Assembly (NCBI GenBank): GCA_009773395.1
Contig: WRPI01000001.1
Span: 372,001 to 436,000 of the forward strand
DNA length: 64,000 nucleotides
DNA from: Hyphomonadaceae bacterium
Lineage (GTDB): Bacteria > Pseudomonadota > Alphaproteobacteria > Caulobacterales > Aquidulcibacteraceae
Reading direction: 5' to 3'
In this document: positions 10,858 through 20,380 of the stretch, one piece after another
Numbering within the stretch: position 1 is the first letter of the stretch
Layout: the number at the start of each line of letters is the position of its first letter
The notes under the pieces: generated by a model
Database searches by the model: none
Seen by the model: the letters and a program-made list of their open reading frames with translations, nothing else
What the model was told of the DNA's origin: nothing
Position numbers and translations under genes: made by a program

Positions 10858-11751
10858 CTATCTAGTTGGAACTGGCACTTCACCGCGATAATCATAAAAT
10901 CCACGCTTGGTTTTGCGGCCCAGCCACCCGGCCTCAACATATTTCACCAAAAGTGGGCAAGGCCGATATTTTGAATCGGCCAAGCCTTCGTTGAGAACTT
11001 GCATGACAGCCAAAACTATATCGAGGCCAATAAAATCAGCAAGTTCCAACGGCCCCATTGGATGATTTGCGCCCAATTTCATGCCGCGATCAATTGAATC
11101 AACTGTGCCCACGCCTTCATATAAAGTGTAAACAGCTTCATTAATCATGGGGATTAAAATCCGATTGACAATAAACGCTGGAAAATCTTCCGAATTAGTA
11201 GTGACTTTGCCCATGCGGCGAGTGACCTCAAGGCCAGCTTGATAAGTTTCTTCGGAAGTCGCAAGCCCGCGAATAATCTCAACCAGTTTCATCAACGGAA
11301 CTGGGTTCATAAAATGCAGGCCCAAGAATTGTTCGGCTCTATCAGTTGAACTTGCCAAGCGAGTGATAGAAATCGACGAAGTGTTGGACGCGATTATCGC
11401 TGATGGCTTCAAAATTGGGCAAAGGGTTTTGAAAATAGCTTTTTTAGTTTCGGCGTTTTCACTGGCGGCTTCAATAACCATATCAACTTCGGCGAGCGCG
11501 GCAATATCCGAAGAAGTCGTAATCGCCTTTATTGCCTTTTCAACGTCATCATGGCTAATTAAACCCTTGTTTGCCTGACGGGCTAAGTTGGTTTTGATAT
11601 TGGCCATACCGCTTGCAAGATTGTCAGAACTAATATCATTTAGCGTAACTTGATATCCCGCCAAAGCAGCAACATGGGCAATGCCATTTCCCATTTGACC
11701 CGCACCAATAACACCGATTTTAACAACTTCCACCATTTGGGCTAACCTCAA
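10858..11751 (-). CDS. 3-hydroxybutyryl-CoA dehydrogenase
   Basis: GVIGAGQMGNGIAHVAALAGY, ASNTSSISITRLA, LHFMNPVPLMKLVE. Confidence 0.95.
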   Translation of the reverse strand: MRLAQMVEVVKIGVIGAGQMGNGIAHVAALAGYQVTLNDISSDNLASGMANIKTNLARQANKGLISHDDVEKAIKAITTSSDIAALAEVDMVIEAASENAETKKAIFKTLCPILKPSAIIASNTSSISITRLASSTDRAEQFLGLHFMNPVPLMKLVEIIRGLATSEETYQAGLEVTRRMGKVTTNSEDFPAFIVNRILIPMINEAVYTLYEGVGTVDSIDRGMKLGANHPMGPLELADFIGLDIVLAVMQVLNEGLADSKYRPCPLLVKYVEAGWLGRKTKRGFYDYRGEVPVPTR

Positions 11752-11908
11752 TAGACTATACGCATATTGCTTTGCACAATTTTATTGTGCTTTGCAATAG
11801 TTGTTATTGGTGGGAGTTTAGCACGCGCGGCATGGGGGTTGCAAATATAAGGCTAGTTTGATGGATTTGTATCGTTTTGGGTCAACCCGCAACGAATGGG
11901 AGAAAATA

Positions 11909-12301
11909 ATGGCAACTTCAATTGACCTTCATGTTGGACGCAGGCTTCGCCGCCGTCGCCGCCTTATGGGCATGACCCAGCAGCAATTGGCAAATATGGT
12001 TGGAATCCGTTTCCAGCAAATTCAAAAATACGAATGCGGTGCCAATCGGATTACTGCGAGCCGTTTATTTGAATTATCATCTTCACTTTCAGTGCCAATT
12101 CAATATTTTTACGATGGCCTAAACATCACTGCGGCCAATAGCGCGCCTGCGAATGACCATGACGAAATAAGCCCTGATTTATTGCGTCAAAAAGAAACTC
12201 GCGAGCTTATTCGGGCTTATTATCAGCTTGGTGAACGCCCACGTCGCCGCTTGCTTGAGCTTGCGAAATCGCTTGAAGAAAGCGCAACTGACGCGGCTTA
12301 A
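11909..12301 (+). CDS. XRE-family HTH transcriptional regulator
   Basis: GRRLRRRRRLMGMTQQQLANMVGIRFQQIQKYECGANRITASRL; common alphaproteobacterial family. Confidence 0.9.
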   Translation: MATSIDLHVGRRLRRRRRLMGMTQQQLANMVGIRFQQIQKYECGANRITASRLFELSSSLSVPIQYFYDGLNITAANSAPANDHDEISPDLLRQKETRELIRAYYQLGERPRRRLLELAKSLEESATDAA

Positions 12302-12335
12302 TATCGCTCACGCCATTTTGTTTTACGCTGAACTC

Positions 12336-12361
12336 GGGGGCCAATTGGCCCCCATTTTTTT
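12336..12361 (+). terminator. Rho-independent terminator after XRE regulator
   Basis: GGGGGCCAATTGGCCCCC followed by ATTTTTTT. Confidence 0.85.
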
Positions 12362-13535
12362 ACTTATTATCATGCAGAACTTCTGGGTTTTCGCTGCGTT
12401 CTGTGTCGATTAGGCGGCTTGCGGGATGGGAAATTGATTGCCGCCATACTACTGGCAAAGTGCATGCCCGAACAGAATGCTCAAACGGCGACCCCATAAA
12501 CAACCGATTTTTCACTTTTGCACCTATTGTCGCGCCGTCAAACCCGTCGCTACCTGCAGACAAATAAACTTGATCCACTTTGCCACCTTTGTCGTTAGGG
12601 CTTGGTTCAATCACAATTATTTGGCTTGGCGGCGTGCCAGATCCGAAAGTAACATAAATTAGAAACGTATAGATTTTCGGATGTGCAGCAATGAAAATGC
12701 GCCCTTCATCATCAATGAAAATATTATCGGCACCGGTGCCAAGAAATACTTCATCGGCCAAACTTAAGTCGCCTGTTTCCAAATTTCTGTCATAAATCCG
12801 CAAATTGCGACTGAAAATCCCAGTTGCATAGACTTTGGTCCCATCATTTGAAACCGCAATGGAACTCGCAAAACTCAGGCCAGTTGCAACTTTGCGATAA
12901 TTGCTTCCATCATAATACCAAATTGAGCCAGTATTATCCTTGTCAAACATTTGGGCAATTGCCGATACCATGGACCCGCTTTTATAATCGCTCTCATTGG
13001 TGACATAAAACGCCTGTTGGCTAACTGGCGCGACATCACTTATCCGGTCAAGTGGCGGGTGATTTATTGTTGCCGTATGGGTAAGTTCACCTTGGCTAAC
13101 GCCATAAGTCTCAATCACGGAACGGCTTCCTTTGCGGTTCACCACGGCCAATGTTGCGACGCCATAATCGCCATATTGCCAAATCCCGAGCGCAATTGGC
13201 GCGAGGTCTGTCGGTGCATTATTTGAAATATCAACTGGCGTAATTGGAACGCTTGGGTCAAGGTCTGGCCTAAGCCTTAACAATGCGCCGCGAACGCCGT
13301 TTCCTTGCGCCATCGCCCTGCGGTTCAGTGACGCGACAATCAATTGGTCGCCGCGACTATCATAGGCCATATCTTCGGCGCCAAGGTAGCCAGCCACATT
13401 TTGGCATACGCCGTCAAAACGTGGATAAATGTTTGAGAATTCACCCGCGCGAGTGAATGCGCCTGCCCACACATAAACCAAGCTAATCATTATTAAGCCG
13501 ACAAATGTCCAGAAAATCTTACTTATGTTTATCAC
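12360..13535 (-). CDS. Signal-anchored beta-propeller protein, paraoxonase/SMP-30/strictosidine-synthase-like
   Basis: N-terminal TM segment, repeats such as GLSFASSIAVSNDGTKVYATGIFSRNLRIYDRN and GADNIFIDDEGRIFIAAHPK. Confidence 0.65.
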   Translation of the reverse strand: MINISKIFWTFVGLIMISLVYVWAGAFTRAGEFSNIYPRFDGVCQNVAGYLGAEDMAYDSRGDQLIVASLNRRAMAQGNGVRGALLRLRPDLDPSVPITPVDISNNAPTDLAPIALGIWQYGDYGVATLAVVNRKGSRSVIETYGVSQGELTHTATINHPPLDRISDVAPVSQQAFYVTNESDYKSGSMVSAIAQMFDKDNTGSIWYYDGSNYRKVATGLSFASSIAVSNDGTKVYATGIFSRNLRIYDRNLETGDLSLADEVFLGTGADNIFIDDEGRIFIAAHPKIYTFLIYVTFGSGTPPSQIIVIEPSPNDKGGKVDQVYLSAGSDGFDGATIGAKVKNRLFMGSPFEHSVRACTLPVVWRQSISHPASRLIDTERSENPEVLHDNK

Positions 13536-13766
13536 GCAAATATCCTAAAATATCGTTTTTGAGGGTAGTTTCTATGTATAACGGCTAAGCATTGAAATAT
13601 TGTTAGGGTTGAAGCGCAAAAGCTACTCCTTCACTACAGCCCGCCACCCCAATATAAATCACAGCCAATCTATAGACTCATTCATTGATATTTGCTAATC
13701 GCGCGCACTTGATTTTATTGGCCAGTTACAGATATTGGCTTATCCAGATAGGCAAATGGTATTATT

Positions 13767-13991
13767 ATGAAAGCTGAAGTGCACCCAAATTACGATTTTT
13801 TGACTGTCACAATGACAGACGGCACTGTATTCACTACTCGCTCCACAATGGGCGGCGAAGGCAAAAAGCTAAACCTTGACATTGATCCAAGTTCACACCC
13901 TGCTTGGACTGGCGGCAATTCAACCATGCTTGATCGCGGTGGCCGTGTTTCGCGCTTCAAAGACAAATTTGGCGGCATTTTTAAGAAATAA
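13767..13991 (+). CDS. rpmE: 50S ribosomal protein L31
   Basis: [27 protein letters not shown]...HPAWTGG...[11 protein letters not shown]. Confidence 0.93.
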   Translation: MKAEVHPNYDFLTVTMTDGTVFTTRSTMGGEGKKLNLDIDPSSHPAWTGGNSTMLDRGGRVSRFKDKFGGIFKK

Positions 13992-14130
13992 ACTCTTTTT
14001 ATTTGAGATTTAGTTGTTTTAACGGAATCGCCTAAAGCTGATTGTTTTTGGTTTAGCGGATTAGGTATTTGACCCCTAACAATTTGTCGCGCTAACGCGA
14101 CTTATTATCACTATTGTCTATTTCGCAGGA

Positions 14131-14342
14131 AGAATTTGCTTTGGAATGGTCTTAAGGACAGGTTTGCCCTAAGCCCATTCGGTTATTGTGCCTTCGCGCC
14201 CTAGGTTTTTGTCAAGCCCCGAAGCCGCTTCGCGGTCGCGCTTTGGCGCGAGGGCTTGACAAAAACCTAGGGCGCATAACACACTTGATGAATGGTTTTG
14301 GAAAACAGATTTTTCCATAAACCATTCCAAAGCCACTTAATC
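14131..14342. repeat. Three-hairpin intergenic element, copy B
   Basis: Central 24-bp perfect stem GCGCCCTAGGTTTTTGTCAAGCCC / rc (14196-14275), flanking GAATGG...CCATTC hairpins, end sequences TTTGGAATGG / CCATTCCAAA. Confidence 0.9.
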
Positions 14343-14408
14343 CTTTTTTTCAGACCAAATATTCAAGACCTAAGCTGAGTGTAACCAGATTCACTTGACT
14401 GTCCCGCG

Positions 14409-15590
14409 CTAATGCAAAACCTTAATCGGCTTCGGTTGTGTCAGTAGCCCTGCGAAAAACGCGGTGAACACGCTTTGCAGGCCCAAACATAGTAATAATA
14501 CCGCAGGGATGGTTAGGCGCATCAAATTGCTCTGTGCAATTGGCCCATAATGTTGTTCGGCCCAATATGCGACAGCACGCACAGAAAGCGCCGCGCCTGC
14601 CGCAATCATAATGCCGCCAATAATGCAGCCAGTTTCAACGCTAAACCACTCGCGAACTCGCTTCAAAAGTTCGCCCTCGCGCCAAAAGCCTTCGCGCACC
14701 CCGAATAGCCTTGCCAAAAATGCGAAACTAAGAACTTGGGACGACATAAGTACGAATGACGAGCAGAAAAGCAGGGTGTGAACCCCAAGTTTGATATTGC
14801 CAATTGTGCCATCACCAGGCAGCAACCAAACTAACCCAATAAGGCCAAATCCCAAAAGCACTAGCCCTGGGAATAAATATAACCATTTAGGGGCAAAAGT
14901 AAGCAGAAATTTTAAGTGTCGCCAACCATCGCGCCACGAGCGTAAATGCGGCGGGCGAGTTCGGCCATCGGGGCTAAGCGTTGTCGGCGCTTCGGCAATT
15001 TTCAAGCGGTTTAGGGCCGCTTTCACCACCATTTCAGAAGCAAACTCCATACCGGTTGTGTTTAGATTCAAAGCCATTATCGATTGTTTGTTAAATGCGC
15101 GCAGGCCGCAATGAAAATCGCCAATTGGGATATTGTAAAATAAACGGCCGACAAAGCTCAATACTGGATTTCCCAAATATCGGTGCAAAGGCGGCATCGC
15201 GCCTTTGGCGATTCCACCTTGGAAGCGATTGCCCATGCATAAATCATATCCTGCGCGCAATTTTTCAATGAATGGCATTAAAGTTGCGAAATCATATGAA
15301 TCATCAGCATCGCCCATGGCGACATATCGCCCTTTTGCTGCTTCAATTCCACCGATTAATGCTGCGCCATAGCCGCGAATCGTAACTGGCACGACCCGAG
15401 CACCGACGTCGGTGGCGATTTTTTGGGAACCATCAGTTGAGCCATTATCGGCGATAATAATTTCAGCGCTTAAATTATGGGCCTTAATAAAGTTCTGACA
15501 TTTTTGAATACAAATCCCCAAAGTCTCAGCTTCATCAAGGCATGGCATTACTATTGAAAGCTCGATGTCAGTTTCAGTCTTACTTTTCAT
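14409..15590 (-). CDS. Family 2 glycosyltransferase (dolichyl/polyprenyl-phosphate sugar synthase-like) with C-terminal TM helices
   Basis: ELSIVMPCLDEAETLGICI, IIADNGSTDGSQ, YVAMGDADDSYDF. Confidence 0.9.
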   Translation of the reverse strand: MKSKTETDIELSIVMPCLDEAETLGICIQKCQNFIKAHNLSAEIIIADNGSTDGSQKIATDVGARVVPVTIRGYGAALIGGIEAAKGRYVAMGDADDSYDFATLMPFIEKLRAGYDLCMGNRFQGGIAKGAMPPLHRYLGNPVLSFVGRLFYNIPIGDFHCGLRAFNKQSIMALNLNTTGMEFASEMVVKAALNRLKIAEAPTTLSPDGRTRPPHLRSWRDGWRHLKFLLTFAPKWLYLFPGLVLLGFGLIGLVWLLPGDGTIGNIKLGVHTLLFCSSFVLMSSQVLSFAFLARLFGVREGFWREGELLKRVREWFSVETGCIIGGIMIAAGAALSVRAVAYWAEQHYGPIAQSNLMRLTIPAVLLLCLGLQSVFTAFFAGLLTQPKPIKVLH

Positions 15591-15618
15591 AAATTTTTCC
15601 GATTAATTAAATCTAGGC

Positions 15619-15978
15619 TTATTGATTGGGGTTGTTAAGGGGGTTTGGCAAGGCGCCGCTGAAGCTTGATGCACTGCAACCAAAGCCCGGCGTCAAATTT
15701 GCTTGCGCCTGTGCAAAACCGCCAAAATCCACTACTACTCGCTCGCTGAAATAGATGATTTTCGCTTTGTCGAAAGGTTTTCCAAGTGCCCTTCGGACAT
15801 CACTTAAACACGCATCTTCTTCGCGTTTTTGCACATAAATGCATGAACAAAGTTGCTTGGCGGCATAGCCCGCGCCAATTTTGCCATATTGCCTCGCAAA
15901 GTAAAAACCTATGCCAGTAACAATTGCAATTAGCAGCAAAATAATACCAACCAAGGTCGAAAAAGACGGTAACTTCAT
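15619..15978 (-). CDS. Hypothetical membrane-anchored protein with conserved Cys (CSCIYVQKREEDAC)
   Basis: MKLPSFSTLVGIILLLIAIVTGIGFYFA TM anchor; start at 15978 preferred over the longest ORF. Confidence 0.55.
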   Translation of the reverse strand: MKLPSFSTLVGIILLLIAIVTGIGFYFARQYGKIGAGYAAKQLCSCIYVQKREEDACLSDVRRALGKPFDKAKIIYFSERVVVDFGGFAQAQANLTPGFGCSASSFSGALPNPLNNPNQ

Positions 15979-16052
15979 CGTGTGTGTCCAATAAATTAGA
16001 TTAGAGACTATTACTGCTTCACAGATTTCAAACAATGCTCTAAACATTTTTT

Positions 16053-17246
16053 TTGGAGATTGCTATGCTTCTATCATTGAGATCAAAAATTACGGTTGCG
16101 CTTGCGTTTGCTCTGGGATGTGGCGGACTTTTGCATTTGGTCAACGCCAATGCCACGTCAATCGCTGTGCCAGCTCCGCTTACAGCTTTGCCACCACAAC
16201 CAAATGGCGTGCCGTACCCAACCAAAAGCTGGCAGCGGCAGGCATTGCCATCAGATACAAGCGCAAAACTGAACCCAATCATTGATAAAGCCTTCAACGG
16301 CCAAATCCCCGAAATCGGGGAAACCCGCGCGCTTTTGATTGTGAAAGGCGGCAAAATAATTGTTGAGCGCTATGGAGTGGGTTTTGATGCAGAGTCCAAA
16401 TTATTATCTTGGTCCATGGCTAAATCTATAACTTCGGCAGTATTTGGGGCAATGCTGGGTGACGGCAAAGTCACATATGAAACGCCAATTGCCGATCCTC
16501 ATTGGCGTGAAACTGACGATAGATACAAAATAACTTATGGCCAAGCGCTTCGCATGACAGACGGCCTCAATTGGCGCGAAAGCGATTATAGTCAGCCGAC
16601 AACAAATGACGCGGCAATTATGCTTTTTGGCGATGGCCGTGAAGACATTGTAAAATATGTGACCACAAGGCCAAAAAAATACAAAGCAGGTGAAGTTTGG
16701 AATTATTCTTCGGGCACTACCAATTTAATTGCCGCCGGGCTTTCACGCAAAATGGGGCCACGCACCATTGAAGATCCAACTGGCAAAGAGCGCTTTAGGG
16801 AATATTTATTCGACCGCATTTTTCTGCCAATCGGCATGAATAATACCGCCGCCGAATTTGACGCAAGTGGGAATTTTTATGGCTCCAGCCTAGTTTATGC
16901 GTCGGCGCAAGATTTTGCGCGTTTTGGCCTGTTGTTTCTTCGCGGCGGCGTCTGGGACGGCAAAGCGATATTGCCACGGAGCTTTGTTGATTATGTCCGC
17001 ACCCCAACCTTAGCTAAAGGTGCCACTGAGTATGGTGCGCATTGGTGGCTATCGACAGAGAATCATCGAGGTTTTTTGAAAAATGGCCCCTATGACAGTT
17101 TTGAGGCCCGCGGTCATGAGGGGCAGGTAATTTTGGTTATTCCCTCAAAGGATATGGTGGTTGTGCGCCTCGGTCTTATGGACCACGAGCAATCATGGGA
17201 TAAACTCGGCGAATATTTGTCGCAAGTGATAGCCGCAATCCCTTAA
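16053..17246 (+). CDS. Serine hydrolase, beta-lactamase class C-like
   Basis: Signal peptide; LLSWSMAKSITSAVFGAML (SxxK), NYSSGTTNLIA (YxS/N-like). Confidence 0.88.
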   Translation: MEIAMLLSLRSKITVALAFALGCGGLLHLVNANATSIAVPAPLTALPPQPNGVPYPTKSWQRQALPSDTSAKLNPIIDKAFNGQIPEIGETRALLIVKGGKIIVERYGVGFDAESKLLSWSMAKSITSAVFGAMLGDGKVTYETPIADPHWRETDDRYKITYGQALRMTDGLNWRESDYSQPTTNDAAIMLFGDGREDIVKYVTTRPKKYKAGEVWNYSSGTTNLIAAGLSRKMGPRTIEDPTGKERFREYLFDRIFLPIGMNNTAAEFDASGNFYGSSLVYASAQDFARFGLLFLRGGVWDGKAILPRSFVDYVRTPTLAKGATEYGAHWWLSTENHRGFLKNGPYDSFEARGHEGQVILVIPSKDMVVVRLGLMDHEQSWDKLGEYLSQVIAAIP

Positions 17247-17433
17247 ACCATTAACTTGAGCAATAAAAACTTAAAATAGTGCTGCGCTAATGTGAAAGTC
17301 TTGTGACAAAAATGATTCGTTTGCGGATTTCCCTATTGATTTTTATGGGGGGTGATTTCCGGCCTGATTCGCGCGCGCAGCCCAAAAAATTTGCAGATAA
17401 TTCTTAATCAAAATCTATCATGTTTATGGGGCT

Positions 17434-17449
17434 TTAACACTTCCTTAAC
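17434..17449 (+). promoter_or_regulatory. Putative CtrA binding site upstream of nrdA
   Basis: TTAA-CACTTCC-TTAAC, exact match to the TTAA-N7-TTAAC consensus. Confidence 0.55.
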
Positions 17450-17503
17450 GTAAAATGTCACTTATGTATGAAATAGGGTATTGACCAGATGGCAAGTTCG
17501 ATA

Positions 17504-17552
17504 CCACTATATCTTGTGTCATGCACTGGGCTGGTGACACATCATCTAGGCA
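17504..17552 (+). promoter_or_regulatory. Putative NrdR box pair upstream of nrdA
   Basis: CCACTATATCTTGTGT (17504-17519), 15/16 to ACACWATATMTWGTGT; weaker ACACATCATCTAGGCA at 17537-17552, starts 33 bp apart. Confidence 0.7.
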
Positions 17553-17634
17553 GAAGCCGATATTTCCGAACTTCACATGCATTTGTGGGGACAATGGTTT
17601 TGTGCCTTTTTTGGGTAGTTTTAGGGTTAGTAAA

Positions 17635-19518
17635 ATGGGTCAAACAGACATTGCTTCGAAAATTGAATCTCTAGAGATTTCAAGGCGTGAGCAAAGGCGT
17701 GGAAAGCCAGCGCCTGTTCGTTTGAGCTTGGTGCAAAAGGTCAATATTGACCGTTCGCGTGATGAGCTTTTAACCGATTTTGGTAAAACAACTTTGGAAG
17801 ATCGCTATTTGCTGCCGGGCGAAAGTTTTCAAGACATGTTCGCCCGCGTCGCCAGCACTTATGCTGATGACCTAAATCATGCACAGCGCCTTTATGATTA
17901 TATTTCGAAACTTTGGTTCATGCCGTCAACGCCAGTATTGTCCAATGGTGGCGCGACCCGTGGCCTGCCGATTTCGTGCTTTTTGAACGCTGTTGATGAT
18001 AGTCTTGATGGCATTGTTGAAACTTGGAATGAAAATGTTTGGCTGGCTTCAAATGGCGGCGGCATTGGCACTTATTGGGGCGGCGTTCGTTCAATTGGTG
18101 AGCAAATCGGCTCAAATGGTCACACATCTGGCATAATTCCATTTATTCGGGTGATGGATTCTTTGACATTGGCGATTTCGCAAGGCTCTTTGCGCCGTGG
18201 TTCGGCAGCGGTTTATCTTGATTGCCACCACCCAGAAATTATTGAATTTTTGGAAATTCGCAAAGCAGCAGGTGATTTCAACCGCAAAAGCCTTAATTTG
18301 CATCATGGCGTAAACCTAACCGACGAATTTATGGAAGCCGTGCGCGATGACAAACAGTTCGCGCTAATTAGCCCTAAAACCAGTGAAGTGGTGCGCGAAA
18401 TTAGGGCGCGTGATTTGTGGCAAAAAATCCTTGAAATGCGTTTGCAAACTGGCGAGCCATATTTGTTATTTGTCGATACCGTCAATAAAGCCATGCCAGC
18501 CCACCAGCGCAATTTAGGATTTAAGGTGCGCCAATCCAATTTATGCGCCGAAATTATGCTGCATACTGGTAAAGACCATTTGGAAAACGAGCGCACTGCG
18601 GTTTGTTGTTTGTCATCGCTCAATGTTGAAAAATACCTTGAATGGAAAGATGAACCGCAATTTATTGAAGACGTTATGCGGTTTTTGGATAATGTTCTCG
18701 AAGACTTTATCACTCGCGCGCCCAATGAAATGGCGAAAGCCAAATATTCGGCTTTCCGCGAGCGATCAGTTGGCTTGGGCATAATGGGCCTACATTCATT
18801 TTTCCAAAATCTTGGCGTGCCAATGGAAAGTGCTTTGGCAAAATCATGGAATATGCGAATTTTCAAATATGTGCGCCAGCAAGCCGATGCGGCATCCGTA
18901 AAATTAGCGCATGAGCGTGGCCCATGCCCCGATGCTGCTGAAACTGGCGTTATGGCGCGGTTCAGCCACAAAATGGCGATTGCGCCAACCGCTTCGATTT
19001 CCATCATTTGCGGTGGCACTTCGGCGGGTATTGAGCCAATTCCTGCTAATATTTATACTCACAAAACTCTATCGGGTTCGTTTTCAGTGAAAAATCCAGC
19101 TTTGGCAAGGCTTTTAGCGCTCAAAGACAAAGACAATGCCGAAACCTGGACATCAATTTTGGAAAATGAAGGCTCTTGCCAACATCTTGAGTGTTTGGAC
19201 GATCACGAAAAAGCTGTTTTCAAAACCGCTTTTGAAATTGACCAACGCTGGGTAATTGAACTAGCCGGCGACAGAACCCAATTTGTGTGCCAAGGCCAAT
19301 CACTAAACGTGTTTATCCCTGGCGATGTTGATAAATGGGATCTTCATATGCTGCATTGGACCGCATGGGAAAAAGGCATAAAGTCAATGTATTATTGCCG
19401 CTCAAAATCGGTGCAACGCGCGCAAATTGCGGGTTCAACTGCCGCCAAAACTGAAGCAGCTACATTTGATAATATGGCGCAAAAAACCGACTATGAAGAA
19501 TGCTTGGTTTGCCAATAG
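17635..19518 (+). CDS. nrdA: Ribonucleoside-diphosphate reductase alpha subunit
   Basis: MPSTPVLSNGGATRGLPISCFLN, SLRRGSAAVYLDCHHPEI, C-term EECLVCQ; the ORF start at 17521 would overlap the NrdR boxes, so ATG 17635 preferred. Confidence 0.92.
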   Translation: MGQTDIASKIESLEISRREQRRGKPAPVRLSLVQKVNIDRSRDELLTDFGKTTLEDRYLLPGESFQDMFARVASTYADDLNHAQRLYDYISKLWFMPSTPVLSNGGATRGLPISCFLNAVDDSLDGIVETWNENVWLASNGGGIGTYWGGVRSIGEQIGSNGHTSGIIPFIRVMDSLTLAISQGSLRRGSAAVYLDCHHPEIIEFLEIRKAAGDFNRKSLNLHHGVNLTDEFMEAVRDDKQFALISPKTSEVVREIRARDLWQKILEMRLQTGEPYLLFVDTVNKAMPAHQRNLGFKVRQSNLCAEIMLHTGKDHLENERTAVCCLSSLNVEKYLEWKDEPQFIEDVMRFLDNVLEDFITRAPNEMAKAKYSAFRERSVGLGIMGLHSFFQNLGVPMESALAKSWNMRIFKYVRQQADAASVKLAHERGPCPDAAETGVMARFSHKMAIAPTASISIICGGTSAGIEPIPANIYTHKTLSGSFSVKNPALARLLALKDKDNAETWTSILENEGSCQHLECLDDHEKAVFKTAFEIDQRWVIELAGDRTQFVCQGQSLNVFIPGDVDKWDLHMLHWTAWEKGIKSMYYCRSKSVQRAQIAGSTAAKTEAATFDNMAQKTDYEECLVCQ

Positions 19519-19526
19519 TCGGCCTA

Positions 19527-19685
19527 GGTCACAGACTCATTAAAAAGGGTGCGAAAGCCGTAAAAATGGCAAAATAGTGGGGGTAAAAATTACGAAAAGA
19601 GGGCTTATCCCCTCTTTGAGTAAGATTTGCCCTCAATATGAAGCCATTTTGGCGGATTTTCACACTTTTTAATGAGTTTGTGACC
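19527..19685. mobile_element. 159-bp palindromic MITE-like element, copy 1
   Basis: TIR GGTCACAGACTCATTAAAAAGGGTG / CACACTTTTTAATGAGTTTGTGACC, flanked by TA (19525-19526, 19686-19687); second copy at 62549-62707. Confidence 0.85.
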
Positions 19686-20353
19686 TAATGCCCGCGCCCC
19701 CAGACTTGCTCTAGCCTTGCGTCACGTCCGCATGAATTGCGGTAAAAATTATAGCGGACTGGGTTTTTGCGGTAATAATCTTGGTGATAGGTTTCAGCGG
19801 GGTAAAACTGCGCAGCGTCTAAAACTTCCACTCTGATTGGCCTTCCAAATTGGGTTGCTAGAGCTTGTTTTGAGGCAATCGCTTGCGCGCGTTCAGTTGC
19901 ATTGGCAACGAAAATCGCGGGCCGATAAGTATCGCCTCGATCGCAAAATTGTCCATCGCCGTCGAATGGGTCTATCTGCTGCCAATAGGTGCCCAATAGT
20001 TGGGCATAGGTAACTTTGCTCGCATCATATCGAACTTGAATAACTTCATAATGGCCAGTGCCGCCCGCCGAGACGGCTTCATAAGACGGATTTGCCAAGT
20101 GCCCGCCGCTGAAACCTGAAATTGTTGAAATAACACCAACAACATGATCGAACGGTTTTTCCATGCACCAAAAACAGCCACCCGCAAAAACCGCAGTGCG
20201 TATTTGTGAGGCGGAATTTTGTGCCGAAGTAGCGCTGAAAATTCCCAAAGTCGCGAATGCGAAAATAATTGCCGACAATAATTTTTGAAACATCCGAGAG
20301 TTCATTCTTCTACCTTTGCAAAACAATTCATAATTACAATACGAATTCGGCAA
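19685..20353 (-). CDS. msrA: Peptide-methionine (S)-S-oxide reductase
   Basis: TAVFAGGCFWCMEKPFDHVVGVISTISGFSGG, HYEVIQVRYD, YHQDYYRKNP; stop codon formed at MITE boundary. Confidence 0.95.
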   Translation of the reverse strand: MPNSYCNYELFCKGRRMNSRMFQKLLSAIIFAFATLGIFSATSAQNSASQIRTAVFAGGCFWCMEKPFDHVVGVISTISGFSGGHLANPSYEAVSAGGTGHYEVIQVRYDASKVTYAQLLGTYWQQIDPFDGDGQFCDRGDTYRPAIFVANATERAQAIASKQALATQFGRPIRVEVLDAAQFYPAETYHQDYYRKNPVRYNFYRNSCGRDARLEQVWGRGH

Positions 20354-20380
20354 ACGGAAAGTTACAGAAAAATCTGCTAA

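Noticed and set aside
14131-14342. Possible CRISPR array, because repeats recur through the window
   Set aside because: Copies are tens of kb apart, palindromic and single; no regular spacers and no cas genes.
17489-17674. 61-aa ORF upstream of nrdA
   Set aside because: Spans the NrdR boxes and has no SD or motifs; most likely leader sequence.
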